The notes under the pieces were generated by a model. It had not been told where the DNA came from and did not search any database. It was given only the letters and a program-made list of their open reading frames with translations. The position numbers were made by a program, and so were the translations under genes. From Gadus chalcogrammus (lineage: Eukaryota; Chordata; Actinopteri; Gadiformes; Gadidae), in contig NC_079425.1 of NCBI RefSeq assembly GCF_026213295.1, forward strand, positions 28,308,739 through 28,372,738: a stretch of DNA of 64,000 nt, read 5' to 3'. This document shows positions 1-13,046 of the stretch, one piece after another (within the stretch, counting starts at the first letter, position 1; each line of letters starts with the position of its first letter).

Positions 1-701
1 TCCCCTTTAATTATTTTACACATACACACACACACGCACGCCCGCATTCATTCATTATTTTTAACACTCACTCGCGGTAAAACAATTTTTTCTCCCAATC
101 AAATACTCCTCAATCCTAAAAGTTATGGGCTTGTACACGATGTCTGTGTCAAGAAAATATTTGCTTGCTGTACGGTGTTTGCAGACGCATTGACTTAAAA
201 GTACAACTTATTATCGCTGTATCAGCTGTTCTTTCCCAAATAATTTACCAAGAATGTGTGGCTAAGTAGATGAAAGAAGCAAAGTGTATGCACGAGGTGA
301 ACAAGAAACATTATGCATGAGCCCTTAAAACAGCATCTGAACAACGCGCAACTGACTTTAAACCGGGTATTTTCTGGTTTGTGGCGCAAGTGATTTCTGA
401 AACTGCAAAATAGCACCAGGGAACGTTTGCGCAAGAACACGCCTCCTCCTTTCGCCGAACCGCCCCTTGACATTGTCTTCTTCAATGGAAACATGTTATA
501 ATCGAAACGGCTGCCCAGACACAAATAAAACACAAAGTGTGAAGGTGGCTGAACGGCAGATGGCTATAGCATAAAGACAAGCTCTGATTAAACATACCGC
601 CACCGATGATGGATGGTGTGTGGTCGACAGCAGGAGCAGAGACCCAGAAGGGTATGTGGTGCTATAAGGATGCTAACATGCTATAGCAGGAGAGCCCTTA
701 C
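1..701. other. itfg1 intron, no other feature
   Basis: Intron lying downstream (in gene direction) of the exon at 702-745. It contains a short CA-rich stretch near 23-40 and otherwise unique, AT-moderate sequence. I searched for the next expected itfg1 exon, which should encode the residues following LSGLC...KVT, and did not find it, so the remaining 3' exons should lie to the left of the window. Confidence 0.5.
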
Positions 702-745
702 CGTCACTTTCTGAGGACAGTCACTGGAACACAGGCCACTGAGCA
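702..745 (-). CDS. itfg1: itfg1 internal exon (LSGLC segment)
   Basis: Seventh and last itfg1 exon visible in gene order. On the minus strand a pyrimidine-rich tract ending in cccag precedes 44 nt of coding sequence, followed by a strong donor, gtaagg. The first two bases complete the valine codon left open by the exon at 31665-31773. Then come 14 codons reading LSGLCSSDCPQKVT, ending on a codon boundary. This matches the vertebrate ITFG1 ectodomain segment after the FG-GAP region, including both cysteines of the C-x4-C pair. The intron before it is 30.9 kb, the longest in the window. Identification rests on protein similarity recalled from the family plus exact phase continuity with the previous exon. 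Confidence 0.88.
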
Positions 746-1714
746 CTGGGAGAAGAGAGGGGGAGAGGGAGGGATGGAGGAGGTAGAACGAGAGGAGGAG
801 GAAGAAAAAAAGACGTTAAATGTTTGTGTGGATTTCTTACGTCTTTCTTTGAGGGACGTGGACCCGGAGTGAAGCCTTCACCAGCGGGGGACTCTAACCC
901 TTCTCACGTCTCCTCGTCTCAGTCGGTCCTGACAGACGCACACCTGATTTACATTCAAGAAGGGCTTCCCCCCCAGCCTCCAAAGCGCCCCGTCCGTCAG
1001 TCTGTCTCAATCAATACAGAGGAGGTGGGAGACCCATTTAAATAAATTAGCAGCACTGAGAGACACAGGAAAAATAAATGCGCTGGCTAATAACCTGCGT
1101 GTGAGTGCACTGGTGTATGTGTGCATGAGGTGTGTGTGTGTGTGCGTGGGTGGGTGGGTGGGTGTGTGAAGTATCCCTCAGGCCAATACCTCTGCAGCAG
1201 AATTCAGATGCAGCAATCCTGAAAATGTCTTAAACCAGAAAGGTGTCATTGAATGTTTCTTGAAACATATTTTGCATATTTGTATGGATAACCCAGCTCA
1301 GTATTTCGGTGCCATCGTGCTTCTTCATGGTGGTTTTCTTGTAAACAGCCTCAGTGAACGACATGACCGGATGAGGCTGATCTTCCTGGGCTTCTGCTCC
1401 TCCGAACTGACTGGGGAGACCACTTCCAGATCCACGCTGGCCTGAAGAAGACGCTCGGTGGGCCCAGAGGCACGGCCACCGGGGAGACGGGACGCCTTCC
1501 CCTTCCCTCAACCTCGTCTTGAATATCAGCAGGGACGCACGTTCAACATGAGGATCAATAAGTTAAAGGCTGAGCTGTCAGCAGCGCACCAAAGCTAACT
1601 ATGATTGATAGATTATAAGGTATTGATTTAGCATTAAAGCTGTCCAACCTCGACAGGAAGGAGAAGGTAAGGTGGCTGATGGGAGGACGATAGGTAGCTG
1701 GAATCATTATGCAA
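746..1714. other. itfg1 intron, no clear element
   Basis: Start of the 30.9-kb intron. It includes a purine-rich stretch (about 748-815) and a GT/GGGT-rich stretch (about 1118-1168). A minus-strand open frame at 1230-1511 has no recognisable domain and does not fit ITFG1. I see no repeat termini here. Confidence 0.4.
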
Positions 1715-2106
1715 GGGATAATGTATAGACACCGGTCATTATCGGGACCGGCGACGTTCTATACATTACCCCGCTTATTACACGGCTACTTGCCAATACG
1801 AAAAAATAACTCCACATGGTGTGTCTTTAAGCAATTTATTAGTTCCTAGCATTCTTAGTGTCGATCAGAAGAGAAATAGTCTGCCAAACACGTTGACGTC
1901 GATAGCAACCGAAGACGCTGGGATTGACAAGTTACCGGACTACTTGCGGAGTAATACCAAAGACGTCATTAGAGGCAAAAAATCCTTTGTTTTCCTTGAC
2001 AGCGGTCAGTAATACTTAGCAACGGTGAATTATCAAATATAATTAATCGGCAGAAGTTGTAAAGGGCCCATGCAAGTGTACAGAGCGTTCCACGGCATTG
2101 TAATAA
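1715..2106. repeat. Hairpin-ended interspersed repeat, class unknown
   Basis: An imperfect inverted repeat at 1715-1737 and 1745-1770 (arms containing aatgtatagac and gttctatacatt around accggtc/gaccggc) is followed by about 330 bp. The last part (about 1980-2106, containing ccttgacagcggtca) is clearly homologous to 21873-22050, inside another element. The motif ttattacacggct at about 1776 is the complement of gccgtgtaataa near 22052. This suggests a non-autonomous DNA transposon family, but I cannot assign a superfamily. A 63-codon open frame at 1821-2012 has no recognisable domain. Confidence 0.5.
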
Positions 2107-2187
2107 ATTGTTTCAATTCACAACGCAGCAACGTGACGCAACTTTAGAGGGCAAGGCAACACCGCTTCAAACACAGACTGTGATGAC

Positions 2188-2800
2188 GGGAATCCCCCAC
2201 CGGGAGAGAGACTCATCCCCCACCGGGAGAGAGACTCATCCCCCACCAGGAGAGAGACTCATCCCCCACCAGGAGAGACTCTTCCCCCACCAGGAGAGAC
2301 TCTTCCCCCACCAGGAGAGACTCTTCCCCCACCAGGAGAGACTCTTCCCCCACCAGGAGAGACTCATCCCCCACCGGGAGAGGAGGGACTCATCCCCCAC
2401 CGGGAGAGGAGGGACTCATCCCCCACCGGGAGAGGAGGGACTCATCCCCCACCGGGAGAGGAGGGACTCATCCCCCACCGGGAGAGGAGGGACTCATCCC
2501 CCACCGGGAGAGGAGAGACTCATCCCCCACCAGGAGAGAGACTCATCCCCCACCAGGAGAGAGACTCATCCCCCACCAGGAGAGAGACTCATCCCCCACC
2601 AGGAGAGACTCATCCCCCACCAGGGGAGACTCATCCCCCACCGGGAGAGGAGGGACTCATTCCCCACCAGGAGAGACTCATCCCCCACCGGGAGAGGAGG
2701 GACTCATTCCCCCACCAGCAGAGGAGGGACTCTGGACCACCACTACATCAGAGGAGGGACTCTGGACCACTACATCAGAGGAGGGACTCTGGACCACCCC
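2188..2800. repeat. Minisatellite, about 19-24 bp unit
   Basis: Tandem copies of a unit around cccccaccgggagagact with alternating aggaggg or agag linkers, about 25 copies. It passes at about 2720 into a second unit, agaggagggactctggacca. The 252-codon plus-strand frame across it is an artefact of the repeat: low-complexity proline/histidine/arginine with no domain. Confidence 0.9.
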
Positions 2801-3021
2801 AGACTGGGAGCACAGAGCCAGGGTTCTTCAAGGAGCAGCTCATCAAGGCATGGAACAGAGCTTTAATGTCAGGGCAGCCTGCGCTTAATGCTTTGTGTAA
2901 CTCAGCCCCCCTCGTCAATACCGAGGCATAGTGAGGAGACGACGGCCGCAGCTGACCTCAACAACGTTTGTTGCACACCGAGAACACTCCAGACAAAATG
3001 ACATGTTGACCTTCAAAACCT

Positions 3022-3276
3022 CATATGAATATGTACCTCTGGTATGAATACGTACCCCTGGTATGAATACGTACCTCTGGTGTGAATATGTACCTCTGGT
3101 ATGAATATGTACCTCTGGTGTGAATATGCACCTCTGGTATGAATATGTACCTCTGGTGTGATATGTACCTCTGGTGTGATATGTACCTCTGGTGTGAATA
3201 TGTACTTCTGGTATGAATATGTACCTCTGGTGTGATATGTACCTCTGGTGTGATATGTACCTCTGGTGTGATATGT
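3022..3276. repeat. Minisatellite, 15-20 bp unit
   Basis: Tandem copies of tatgaatatgtacctctgg and the shorter form tgatatgtacctctgg, roughly 14 copies. Open frames in both strands are produced by the repeat and have no domain content. Confidence 0.9.
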
Positions 3277-3374
3277 ACATCACAACGCCACAATTCCCCT
3301 ACTTTCATTTGGTTGTGATGTCAGGCACTGGGAGCCACCAGAGAGGCGATGTCCCTTTGCACATTACTGTAAAC

Positions 3375-4075
3375 CAGGGGTCGGCAACCCTAGGCACGCG
3401 TGCCACCTCTGGCACAGGGCAGCATAATCATTGGCACCCTTAAAAAAAAAAAGAAATGTATTTTCTTATTATTTTTTTTTAATTAAAAAATGTCACCGCA
3501 CAATGCGGCAGCATAATCATTACTACCAATTTTTTTTGCACTTTATTCTGTTTTGAGCATTTCCTCCCAGTGCAAATATGTTTCAATTAGTTACAGAAAG
3601 CAGTGTTCTGAAATGGGATCAATTAATAGTTTTTAAACCTATGTTGTGAGAAATAGAGAAGATAATATTTAAAATATTGTTGCAAGTGGCCTGTATGCAT
3701 CGCCATCACATGGTTTTGCAAAGCTGTACATGTCTCAAAGATATTGATGTGGATGTGTCCAACATTCTCATATATTCTCGTTTTTTACATTTCTCACAGC
3801 AAATATGAGTTTCTGAAAATGGTGTTTTAAGATGGGACTTATGTAATTATAATTTGTAAGCCCATGTTGCAAATATAACAACCAAAAAAACATTTAAAAT
3901 GTTGATGCATGATTATGGACTATATGGAAATAATACAATTCAAGTTCTTCTTGAAATGTTTTTTGTCACTGTGTCATAATTTAGATTAAGTTTTAAAATA
4001 TTGTTGCTTAAGGCACACTCATTAACGAGAAAATGTCAAACTGGCGCTGCATGTTGAAAAGGTTGCTGACCCCTG
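3375..4075. mobile_element. hAT-superfamily MITE, 701 bp, complete
   Basis: The left terminus caggggtcggcaacc and right terminus ggttgctgacccctg are 15-bp terminal inverted repeats with one mismatch, of the Charlie-like CAGGGGTCGGCAACC type. The element is flanked by a perfect 8-bp target-site duplication, ctgtaaac (3367-3374 and 4076-4083), the length expected for hAT. The interior is AT-rich with no coding potential, so it would have been mobilised in trans. It lies in the long itfg1 intron. Confidence 0.93.
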
Positions 4076-4083
4076 CTGTAAAC

Positions 4084-4641
<558 letters not shown>

Positions 4642-4785
4642 AGAGAGGGGGAGACAAAGACAGAGAGAGTGAAAGAGAGAGTGAAAGAGAGGGAGACGGA
4701 GAGCAGAGATCGTACCGCTGCGGTCGTCCTTCACGACTCAGCGCCGCCCCCACTGCTCCAGGGACCATAAGTCAACGTGTGTCTA

Positions 4786-4935
4786 TCAGTGTGTGTGTGT
4801 GTGTGTGCGTGCGTGCGCGTGTGTGTCTGCGTGCGTGCGTGACTGCGTCCCCATCAGTGTCTGTGTGTCTGCGCACACATCCGTGTGTGTGTGTGTGTCT
4901 GAGTGCGTGCGTGTGTGCGTGCGTGCAGTGATTTC
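4786..4935. repeat. Imperfect (GT)n/(GTGC)n tract
   Basis: GT repeats mixed with gcgtgcgtgc and gtgtctgc variants; an old, interrupted microsatellite. Confidence 0.85.
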
Positions 4936-5054
4936 TCATGCGGTGCATGTGTATTTGTAGTATGTATTCGTGTGTACGTGTGTTTGTGAAGCTTGTTAGT
5001 GTCAAGAGTTCAATACAACCTAGAAGTTGGAGAACCGGATAAACAACATTGATT

Positions 5055-5216
5055 AGGGTTCTGTACTGTTAGGCCTCTGGTTCTGGTCTGTTAGGCCTTT
5101 GGTTCTGTACTGTTGGGGTTCTGGTTCTGTACTGTTAGGCCTCTGGTTCTGTACTGTTGTGGTTCTGGTTCTGTACTGATGGGCCTCTGATTCTGTACTG
5201 TTTGGGTTCTGGTTCC
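5055..5216. repeat. Minisatellite, about 22 bp unit
   Basis: Seven or eight diverged copies of a unit containing ggttctgtactgtt followed by aggcctct or ggggttct. Confidence 0.88.
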
Positions 5217-5309
5217 CAACAAGCAGAGAACTCAAAGTCCCAACCAAGATCCTAGAACAGCTCCCAAATGTCCAGCAGAAAAAACATCCTGGGATCGCAG
5301 CTTATATTA

Positions 5310-5312
<3 letters not shown>

Positions 5313-5371
<59 letters not shown>
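5313..5371. repeat. (AC)n microsatellite
   Basis: About 29 AC dinucleotides, followed by a short interruption and acacacacac. Confidence 0.97.
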
Positions 5372-5372
<1 letters not shown>

Positions 5373-5679
5373 TGACACACACACACAGCCATTTTTCGAG
5401 TGCAATATTGATGGCAGTGGTCTGGCACAAGACTACACACTCTGTACAGTAAAAACGGTACAGAGTGCATGGGATGTTTGTTGTAGTGGCCAACAATGAG
5501 TCAGCGTGTGATGTATGTCTCAGATGAACACAGGAGGACGTAAGAGAGGGACGGATGATGCTGGGGGGAAGGAGCTATTTTTAGGTTAAGAGGGACTGTG
5601 AGAACGGAGCGGTTGGAGATGTGTCCACAACATCCAGAGTGTTTACATTCTGAATGAGGAGATACATTAAGTCTTTGAT

Positions 5680-8357
5680 TTAAAGGTCCCATGGCTACTT
5701 TATGGATGCATTAATATAGATATTAGTAGGCCCCAAACACAGTATTTGAAGACGCTCCCGAAATTCAGCCTTGGTGCAGAACTACAGCCACTACGAGCCA
5801 GTCGCACATTGAGCTTTCCCCAAATGCGCCGTTTTAGGGCTGTAACGATACACCAACTCACGATTCGGTTTGTATCACGATTTCTGACCCACTGTTCGAT
5901 ACATCCCACGATTTTTTTAAAGTTAAAAAGCATTTTATTTAAACAACACTTATGTAACAATTAACTTAATGTAACATTTAATAACAAATAATTTGGAACA
6001 CTGAACAGATTTGAACAGAAAGAATACTATTAAAGTATAGCTAAATTAATAAATAAATAACCAAAGATTGCAGTTGGAGGATGCTTGCAGGTAGGCAAAA
6101 ACCCTCAACTAGTTTGGTGGTTTAGTCAAATATCCTATTAGTGCTTCTTATTAGGCTATGTAGCTTAAATAATGACATAATCAGGCCGTACAGAATACAA
6201 CATGTTTAAAAGCCGAACTTTCAAATAGATGGGAGAAAACATGAACGTCTAACATGAACGTCGCAATAAGGAGGCATAGTGTTACGAGTAGCGTATGTGT
6301 GTGTGCGAGAATGGCAATATGCGTATGTGTGTGTGTGAGTGACGTCAGCGAGTGAGTGGATGAGCGAGGAGAGCGAGCGGTAGCGTGTGTGTCTAGTGGA
6401 GAAACTAACGAGTCCGGTAGAATAAAGTACCCATCCTGTCAATAATCGGTGCCCGCTTCATTCCGACCTATAAGCAGACCAACTGCCCGTCAAATCACAT
6501 AAAACATTAGAGACAGGGATCACAAATGCAATTCTTTTCGCGCTTGGCCCACTCTGGATAAATGTCGTTCATATCGCATATGAGGACTTCGACGGCTGTG
6601 GAGAAATGCAACCCTCCGTAGCCACGGAGAGCTGTCATCACAGAGAGGGCATCTCGTCACAGACTAACGGCATCGATAAGAGGGGGCGGTGTCAGCAGAC
6701 AATTATTTAGACAAATTATTAGCAAATTTCAATCTGACAATTTGACCGGAGAATTAGAAAGGGTGTATAGCGCTTCTGCCTTCTAACACCGCGAGACAGG
6801 TTTGTGGCTTTGAGTGTCGCGATTTCGGTTTCGATACGCATATCGTTACAGCCCAAGCCGTTTCGGTGTCTGTAGCTTTAATGCAAATGAGGAGGAGAGA
6901 GGCGGGTCAAGGAGGAGGGTGGGGGTGTGGCCCTGAGTAGCTTGCAGCCACGGTACCATGCACTCTGTTTACAGTGGATGTAACGCAATGGCGAGGCGCA
7001 CACAGCCTTTAACCGTGTTCTGTAAATATTCTAGGACACACGAGAGTCCTGGAGCTCGATATCTAAATAATATTATATTATACATAGATATATATATCAT
7101 ATAATATATATTATCCCAGCCAAAAGCTGTGTGAGCCACCAGACGATAATATGAATTTCAAACGACCGCGTTGGGTTCTCCGACGTCTCTGGTTCTCCCA
7201 CATCCACATCAATCTGAAGTAGACTGAACCACGAAATAGAGGAGAAAGGGATTGTTCCCCGCGATTGTTGACCACGGTTGTCTCCCGCCGGAGCCTTGCT
7301 GCCTAGGGACCAGCACCTCGGCAGCGGTCAGCACTTATGCACCACCGCCTCCTGCAGCGCCGAGGCGGTGGTCCCTCGGCAGCGGGAAGCGGGGCTCAAG
7401 TGGGAGACATTCGCGGCCAACAATCCCTTTCTCCTCCATGTCGTGATTCACGTACTTCAGGGCCAAAGTTCTGTTCCCCCCATTTATTCTCAACCATGGC
7501 TGAGATAACCCCCACTACGAGTCTCGTTTTGGAAATACCAGAGACGAGAGTCCGACGTGTTATGCGCCATAACACCAACAGCAGAACGGTTACCCTAATA
7601 ACAAGGAAGTGTACAACACTTGCGTTACAGTCCTGGAGCTCTATATCTACATAATATCATATGATAAATACATAGATATCTATATCATATAATACACATG
7701 ATCACGGCCAAAAGCTGTGTGCGCATCCAGACGATATTATGAATCACAAACGACTTCGTCGGGTTCCCCAACGTCTCTGGTTCTTCCACTTCCAAATCTA
7801 TCTGAAGTAGACTGAACCACGCGCTGCCCGCTGCCCGCTGCCCGCTGCCCGCTGCCGGGCGGTGGTGCTTCCCGACGGTGGTGCCTCGCGGCAACTGGCA
7901 GGCAGCATGTCGCAGTTCATGTACTTCAGGGAGTCAAAGCCAAAGTTACTTTCCCCCAATTCCTTCTCAACCATGGCTGAGATAACCCCAACTACAGTCT
8001 CGTTGTGGAAATACAAGAGACGTCAAAGAACCGACGTGTTATGCGCCATAACACCAACAGCAAACACTTGCGTTACAGTGTGTGTAATCACACACACACA
8101 CGTGGCGCTCGCACGGTCGTGTCTCATTTGCGGGCCAAATTCTCTGGGCGGGCAAAGCAGAGAAAGGGGAGGAGCTTAGAACCCTTATGACGACATAAGG
8201 GACCACATCCCATCCTCAAAGGCGAGCAGAACACCTAGTGCTCGTTTTACACCGAACGCAAGTTTTACTAACTGGGGGACCATAGGCTGACTAGGGGAAC
8301 TCATATTTATGTAAGAAAACCTCATAAAGTGAGATCTTCATGCCATGGGACATTTAA
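5680..8357 (-). mobile_element. TTAA-flanked Kolobok/T2-like element, copy 1
   Basis: The left end ttaaaggtcccatggc and right end gccatgggacatttaa form terminal inverted repeats with TTAA at both edges (5680-5683, 8354-8357). TTAA duplications with a TTAAAGG start recall the Xenopus T2 MITEs assigned to Kolobok; piggyBac-type elements also use TTAA. The interior is homologous, in reverse orientation, to 50202-51743, and shares blocks with 16704-17839. It contains internally duplicated modules (about 7053-7250 and 7640-7826, each with caaaagctgtgtg and gtagactgaaccacg). A hAT element at 5836-6856 interrupts it. No transposase frame is visible. Superfamily is inferred; termini and homology are seen. 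Confidence 0.82.
5836..6856. mobile_element. hAT-like element nested in the TTAA element
   Basis: Ends agggctgtaacgata and tatcgttacagccc are inverted repeats. The flanks gccgtttt (5828-5835) and gccgtttc (6857-6864) are an 8-bp duplication with one difference. The host sequence on either side rejoins correctly: compare the uninterrupted copy near 51580 in reverse. The interior carries a block at 6340-6470 (agcgaggagagcgagcg ... ttccgacctataagcag) that is also present at 22800-22948 and inverted at 24184-24262. No intact coding frame. Confidence 0.85.
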
Positions 8358-8430
8358 ATAAATAAGTGAAGTTTAGTTTGAGAACTCTCGATTAAGTGCA
8401 GCAATACAAATGTGTGTGAGTGTGTGTGTG

Positions 8431-8908
<478 letters not shown>

Positions 8909-9002
<94 letters not shown>
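8909..9002. repeat. (AC)n microsatellite
   Basis: About 46 AC dinucleotides. Confidence 0.97.
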
Positions 9003-9004
<2 letters not shown>

Positions 9005-9189
9005 ATGTGATGTTGGGCGCTGAGTGCGTGGGTTTGAGTGCTTTGCTTCCTGCCCTCATCTGGCTGATTTTGCTGACCTAGAGGCTGACTGGCTGTTTCA
9101 GTCAGCCATGCACCTTCAAACAACCCCACATCCTTCATCACACTCACAAACACTGTCAGCAAACCAACGAACGAACATCAGAGTACTAA

Positions 9190-12095
9190 CCCTACCATTA
9201 CATCTGGTCCCTATGTTACACCTGCGCCCTACCGTTACACCTGGTCCATTACATCTGGTCCCTACGTTACACCTGGTCCGTTATATCTGGTCCTTTACAT
9301 CTGGTCCCTACCATAACACCTGGTCCCTACAGTTACACCTGGTCCATTACATCTGGTCCCTACGTAACACCTGGTCCGTTATATCTGGTCCTTTACATCT
9401 GGTCCCTACCGTAACACCTGGTCCCTACAGTTACACCTGGTCCATTACATCTGGTCCCTACGTTACACCTGGTCCGTTATATCTGGTCCTTTACATCTGG
9501 TCCCTACCGTAAACCTGGTCCCTACAGTTACACCTGGTCCATTACATCTGGTCCCTACGTTACACCTGGTCCGTTATATCAGGTCCCTTACATCTGGTCC
9601 CTACGTTACACCTGGTCCATTACATCTGGTCCCTACCGTAACACCTGCGCCCTACCGTTACACCTGGTCCATTACATCTGGTCCATTACATCTGGTCCAT
9701 ACGTTACACCTGATCCGTTACATCTGGTCCCTACGTTAAACCTGGTCCATTACATCTGGTCCCTACGTTACACCTGGTCCGTTACATCTGGTCTGTTACA
9801 CCTGGTCCCTACCGTTACACCTGGTCCATTACATCTGGTCCCTACGCTACACCTGGTCCATTACATCGGGTCACTGCGTTACACCTGGTCCGTTACATCT
9901 AGTCTGTAACACCTGGTCCCTACCGTTACACCTGGTCCATTACATCTGGTCCCTACGTTACACCTGGTCCGTTATATCTGGTCCTTTACATCTGGTCCCT
10001 ACCATAACACCTGGTCCCTACAGTTACACCTGGTCCATTACATCTGGTCCCTACGTAACACCTGGTCCGTTATATCTGGTCCTTTACATCTGGTCCCTAC
10101 CGTAACACCTGGTCCCTACAGTTACACCTGGTCCATTACATCTGGTCCCTACGTTACACCTGGTCCGTTATATCTGGTCCTTTACATCTGGTCCCTACCG
10201 TAAACCTGGTCCCTACAGTTACACCTGGTCCATTACATCTGGTCCCTACGTTACACCTGGTCCGTTATATCAGGTCCCTTACATCTGGTCCCTACGTTAC
10301 ACCTGGTCCATTACATCTGGTCCCTACCGTAACACCTGCGCCCTACCGTTACACCTGGTCCATTACATCTGGTCCATTACATCTGGTCCATACGTTACAC
10401 CTGGTCCGTTACATCTGGTCCCCACGTTAGACCCGGTCCATTACATCTGGTCCCTACGTTACACCTGGTCTGTTACATCTAGTCTGTTACACCTGGTCCC
10501 TACCGTTACACCTGGTCCATTACATCTGGTCCCTACGCTACACCTGGTCCATTACATCGGGTCACTGCGTTACACCTGGTCTGTTACATCTAGTCTTTTA
10601 CACCTGGTCCCTACCGTTACACCTGGTCCATTACATCTGGTCCCTACGTTACACCTGGTCCGTTATATCTGGTCCTTTACATCTGGTCCCTACCATAACA
10701 CCTGGTCCCTACAGTTACACCTGGTCCATTACATCTGGTCCCTACGTAACACCAGGGTCCGTTATATCTGGTCCTTTACATCTGGTCCCTACCGTAAACC
10801 TGGTCCCTATAGTTACACCTGGTCCATTACATCTGGTCCCTACGTTACACCTGGTCCGTTATATCAGGTCCCTTACATCTGGTCCCTACGTTACACCTGG
10901 TCCATTACATCTGGTCCCTACCGTAACACCTGCGCCCTACGTTACACCTGGTCCATTACATCTGGTCCATTACATCTGGTCCATACGTTACACCTGGTCC
11001 GTTACATCTGGTCCCTACGTTAGACCTGGTCCATTACATCTGGTCCCTATGTTACACCTGGTCCGTTACATCTGGTCTGATACACCTGGTCCCTACCGTT
11101 ACACCTGGTCCATTACATCTGGTCCCTACGCTACACCTGGTCCATTACATCGGGTCACTGCGTTACACCTGGTCCGTTACATCTAGTCTGTTACACCTGG
11201 TCCCTACCGTTACACCTGGTCCATTACATCTGGTCCCTACGTTACACCTGGTCCGTTATATCTGGTCCTTTACATCTGGTCCCTACCATAACACCTGGTC
11301 CCTACAGTTACACCTGGTCCATTACATCTGGTCCCTACGTTACACCTGGTCCATTATATCTGGTCCTTTACATCTGTTCCCTACCGTAACACCTGGTCCC
11401 TACAGTTACACCTGGTCCATTACATCTGGTCCCTACGTTACACCTGGTCCGTTATATCTGGTCCTTTACATCTGGTCCCTACCGTAAACCTGGTCCCTAC
11501 AGTTACACCTGGTCCATTACATCTGGTCCCTACGTTACACCTGGTCCGTTATATCAGGTCCCTTACATCTGGTCCCTACGTTACACCTGGTCCATTACAT
11601 CTGGTCCCTACCGTTACACCTGCGCCCTACCGTTACACCTGGTCCATTACATCTGGTCCATTACATCTGGTCCATACGTTACACCTGGTCCGTTACATCT
11701 GGTCCCTACGTTAGACCTGGTCCATTACATCTGGTCCATACGTTACACCTGGTCCATTACATCTGGTCCCTACGTTACACCTGGTCCGTTACATCTGGTC
11801 TGTTACACCTGGTCCCAACCGTTACACCTGGTCCATTACATCTGGTCCCTACGCTTCACCTGGTCCATTACATCGGGTCACTGCGTTACACCTGGTCCGT
11901 TACATCTAGTCTGTTACACCTGGTCCCTACCGTTACACCTGGTCCATTACATCTGGTCCCTACCGTTACACCTGGTTCCTAAGTTACATCTGACCCCTAC
12001 TGTTACACCTGGTCCCTACGTTAGACCTGGTCCCTACCGCTACACCTGGTCTGTTACACCTGGTCCCTACCACTACTTCTGGCCCTCACCGTTAC
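9190..12095. repeat. 2.9-kb minisatellite with higher-order repeats
   Basis: Built from 16-17 bp monomers of the type cctggtccattacat / ctggtccctacgttaca. Variant monomers recur in the same order: for example ccataacac at about 9311, 10002, 10693 and 11286, and catcgggtcactgcg at 9864, 10555, 11148 and 11871. These give spacings of 691, 691, 593 bp and 691, 593, 723 bp. This is a higher-order repeat of about 0.6-0.7 kb present about four times, so segmental duplication of blocks followed monomer amplification. A 162-codon frame at 9024-9512 runs into it and is not a gene. Confidence 0.95.
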
Positions 12096-12195
12096 ATGCA
12101 GCCCTCGGCTGTAGCTCTTTCTCTCCGCTGTCCACTGAGCCCACGCATCAAACGCTTCAACAGCAGGGGTATAGCAGTGATATAATAACTGTTGA

Positions 12196-12662
12196 TATCA
12201 TATCTCTTCATATATCTCTTTATATAATATCTCTTTAGATCATATCTCTTCATATGATGTCTCTAAATAGAATATGTACATATATTATATATCTAAATAG
12301 AATATGTACACATATTATATCTCTTTGAATGATATTTCTTTATTATATCTCTTCCTATAATATTTCTTCTTTTAATATCTGTGCATAATATCTCCTTGAA
12401 TTATATTTCTTCCTATGACATCTCTTCATATGACATCTGTTAATGTGACATCTCTTAAAAGCATATGTCTATATGTCTAGATATTATATCTCTTTATATG
12501 ATATTTCTTTATAATATATCTCTTTACATTATATCTCTTTACATGTTAACTCTCGCTATAATATTCCTTCCTATAATATCTCTTTGTATAATATCTCTTT
12601 GAATTATATCTCTTCCTATGACATCTTTTCCTATGACATCTCTTCCTATGACATCTCTTTTA
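12196..12662. repeat. AT-rich degenerate minisatellite
   Basis: Diverged copies of atatctctttatatgat and related units (atatttcttt, gacatctcttcctat). It is older and more degenerate than the adjacent 2.9-kb array. Confidence 0.85.
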
Positions 12663-13046
12663 TGATAGTTCCTCCTGCTGTCGTCCGGTTTTTAAATCTA
12701 GCTGAAGGCTTGCATGCGTGGTGGTTGTTGTTGTTGTGAAGTATTTTGGGAAGAAATTCTTGCCAAACTTTGCATTTGATTCCTGACAAAAGTGTGACAA
12801 TATGAAAAATGACTGCAGTAATAACACTTGTGAAAATGTTTTGCGTGATTTCACATGTTCAAAAGCGGTCGAGGTGCACTCGTGTGTGGGTGGGTTTTAT
12901 GTGCAGGGAATTAAAATCATAGCTAATAGCTTAAAAACGACTAAGTGCTTTTCTAACCAATTTACCAAAACCCATTTATCTTCAGGAACCCATTGAACAT
13001 CCCCCTCACTAGCTCTGACGGGGAAGGCCGGAAAGAGGCACCTGGC
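12663..13046. other. Intronic sequence, nothing recognised
   Basis: Unique-looking sequence with short overlapping open frames on both strands (12660-12854 minus, 12802-12996 plus) that lack any recognisable domain. Confidence 0.4.

Noticed and set aside
1..701. Search for the next 3' itfg1 exon
   Set aside because: No block encoding the expected segment after KVT with splice sites was found; it should lie outside the window.
1230..1511. Minus-strand open block that looked like a coding exon preceded by a pyrimidine tract and cag
   Set aside because: The encoded peptide does not match ITFG1 or any family I recognise, the block has no clear donor, and its length is compatible with chance.
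2108..2866. 252-codon plus-strand open frame
   Set aside because: Entirely produced by the 2188-2800 minisatellite; no domain, low-complexity composition, no splice context.
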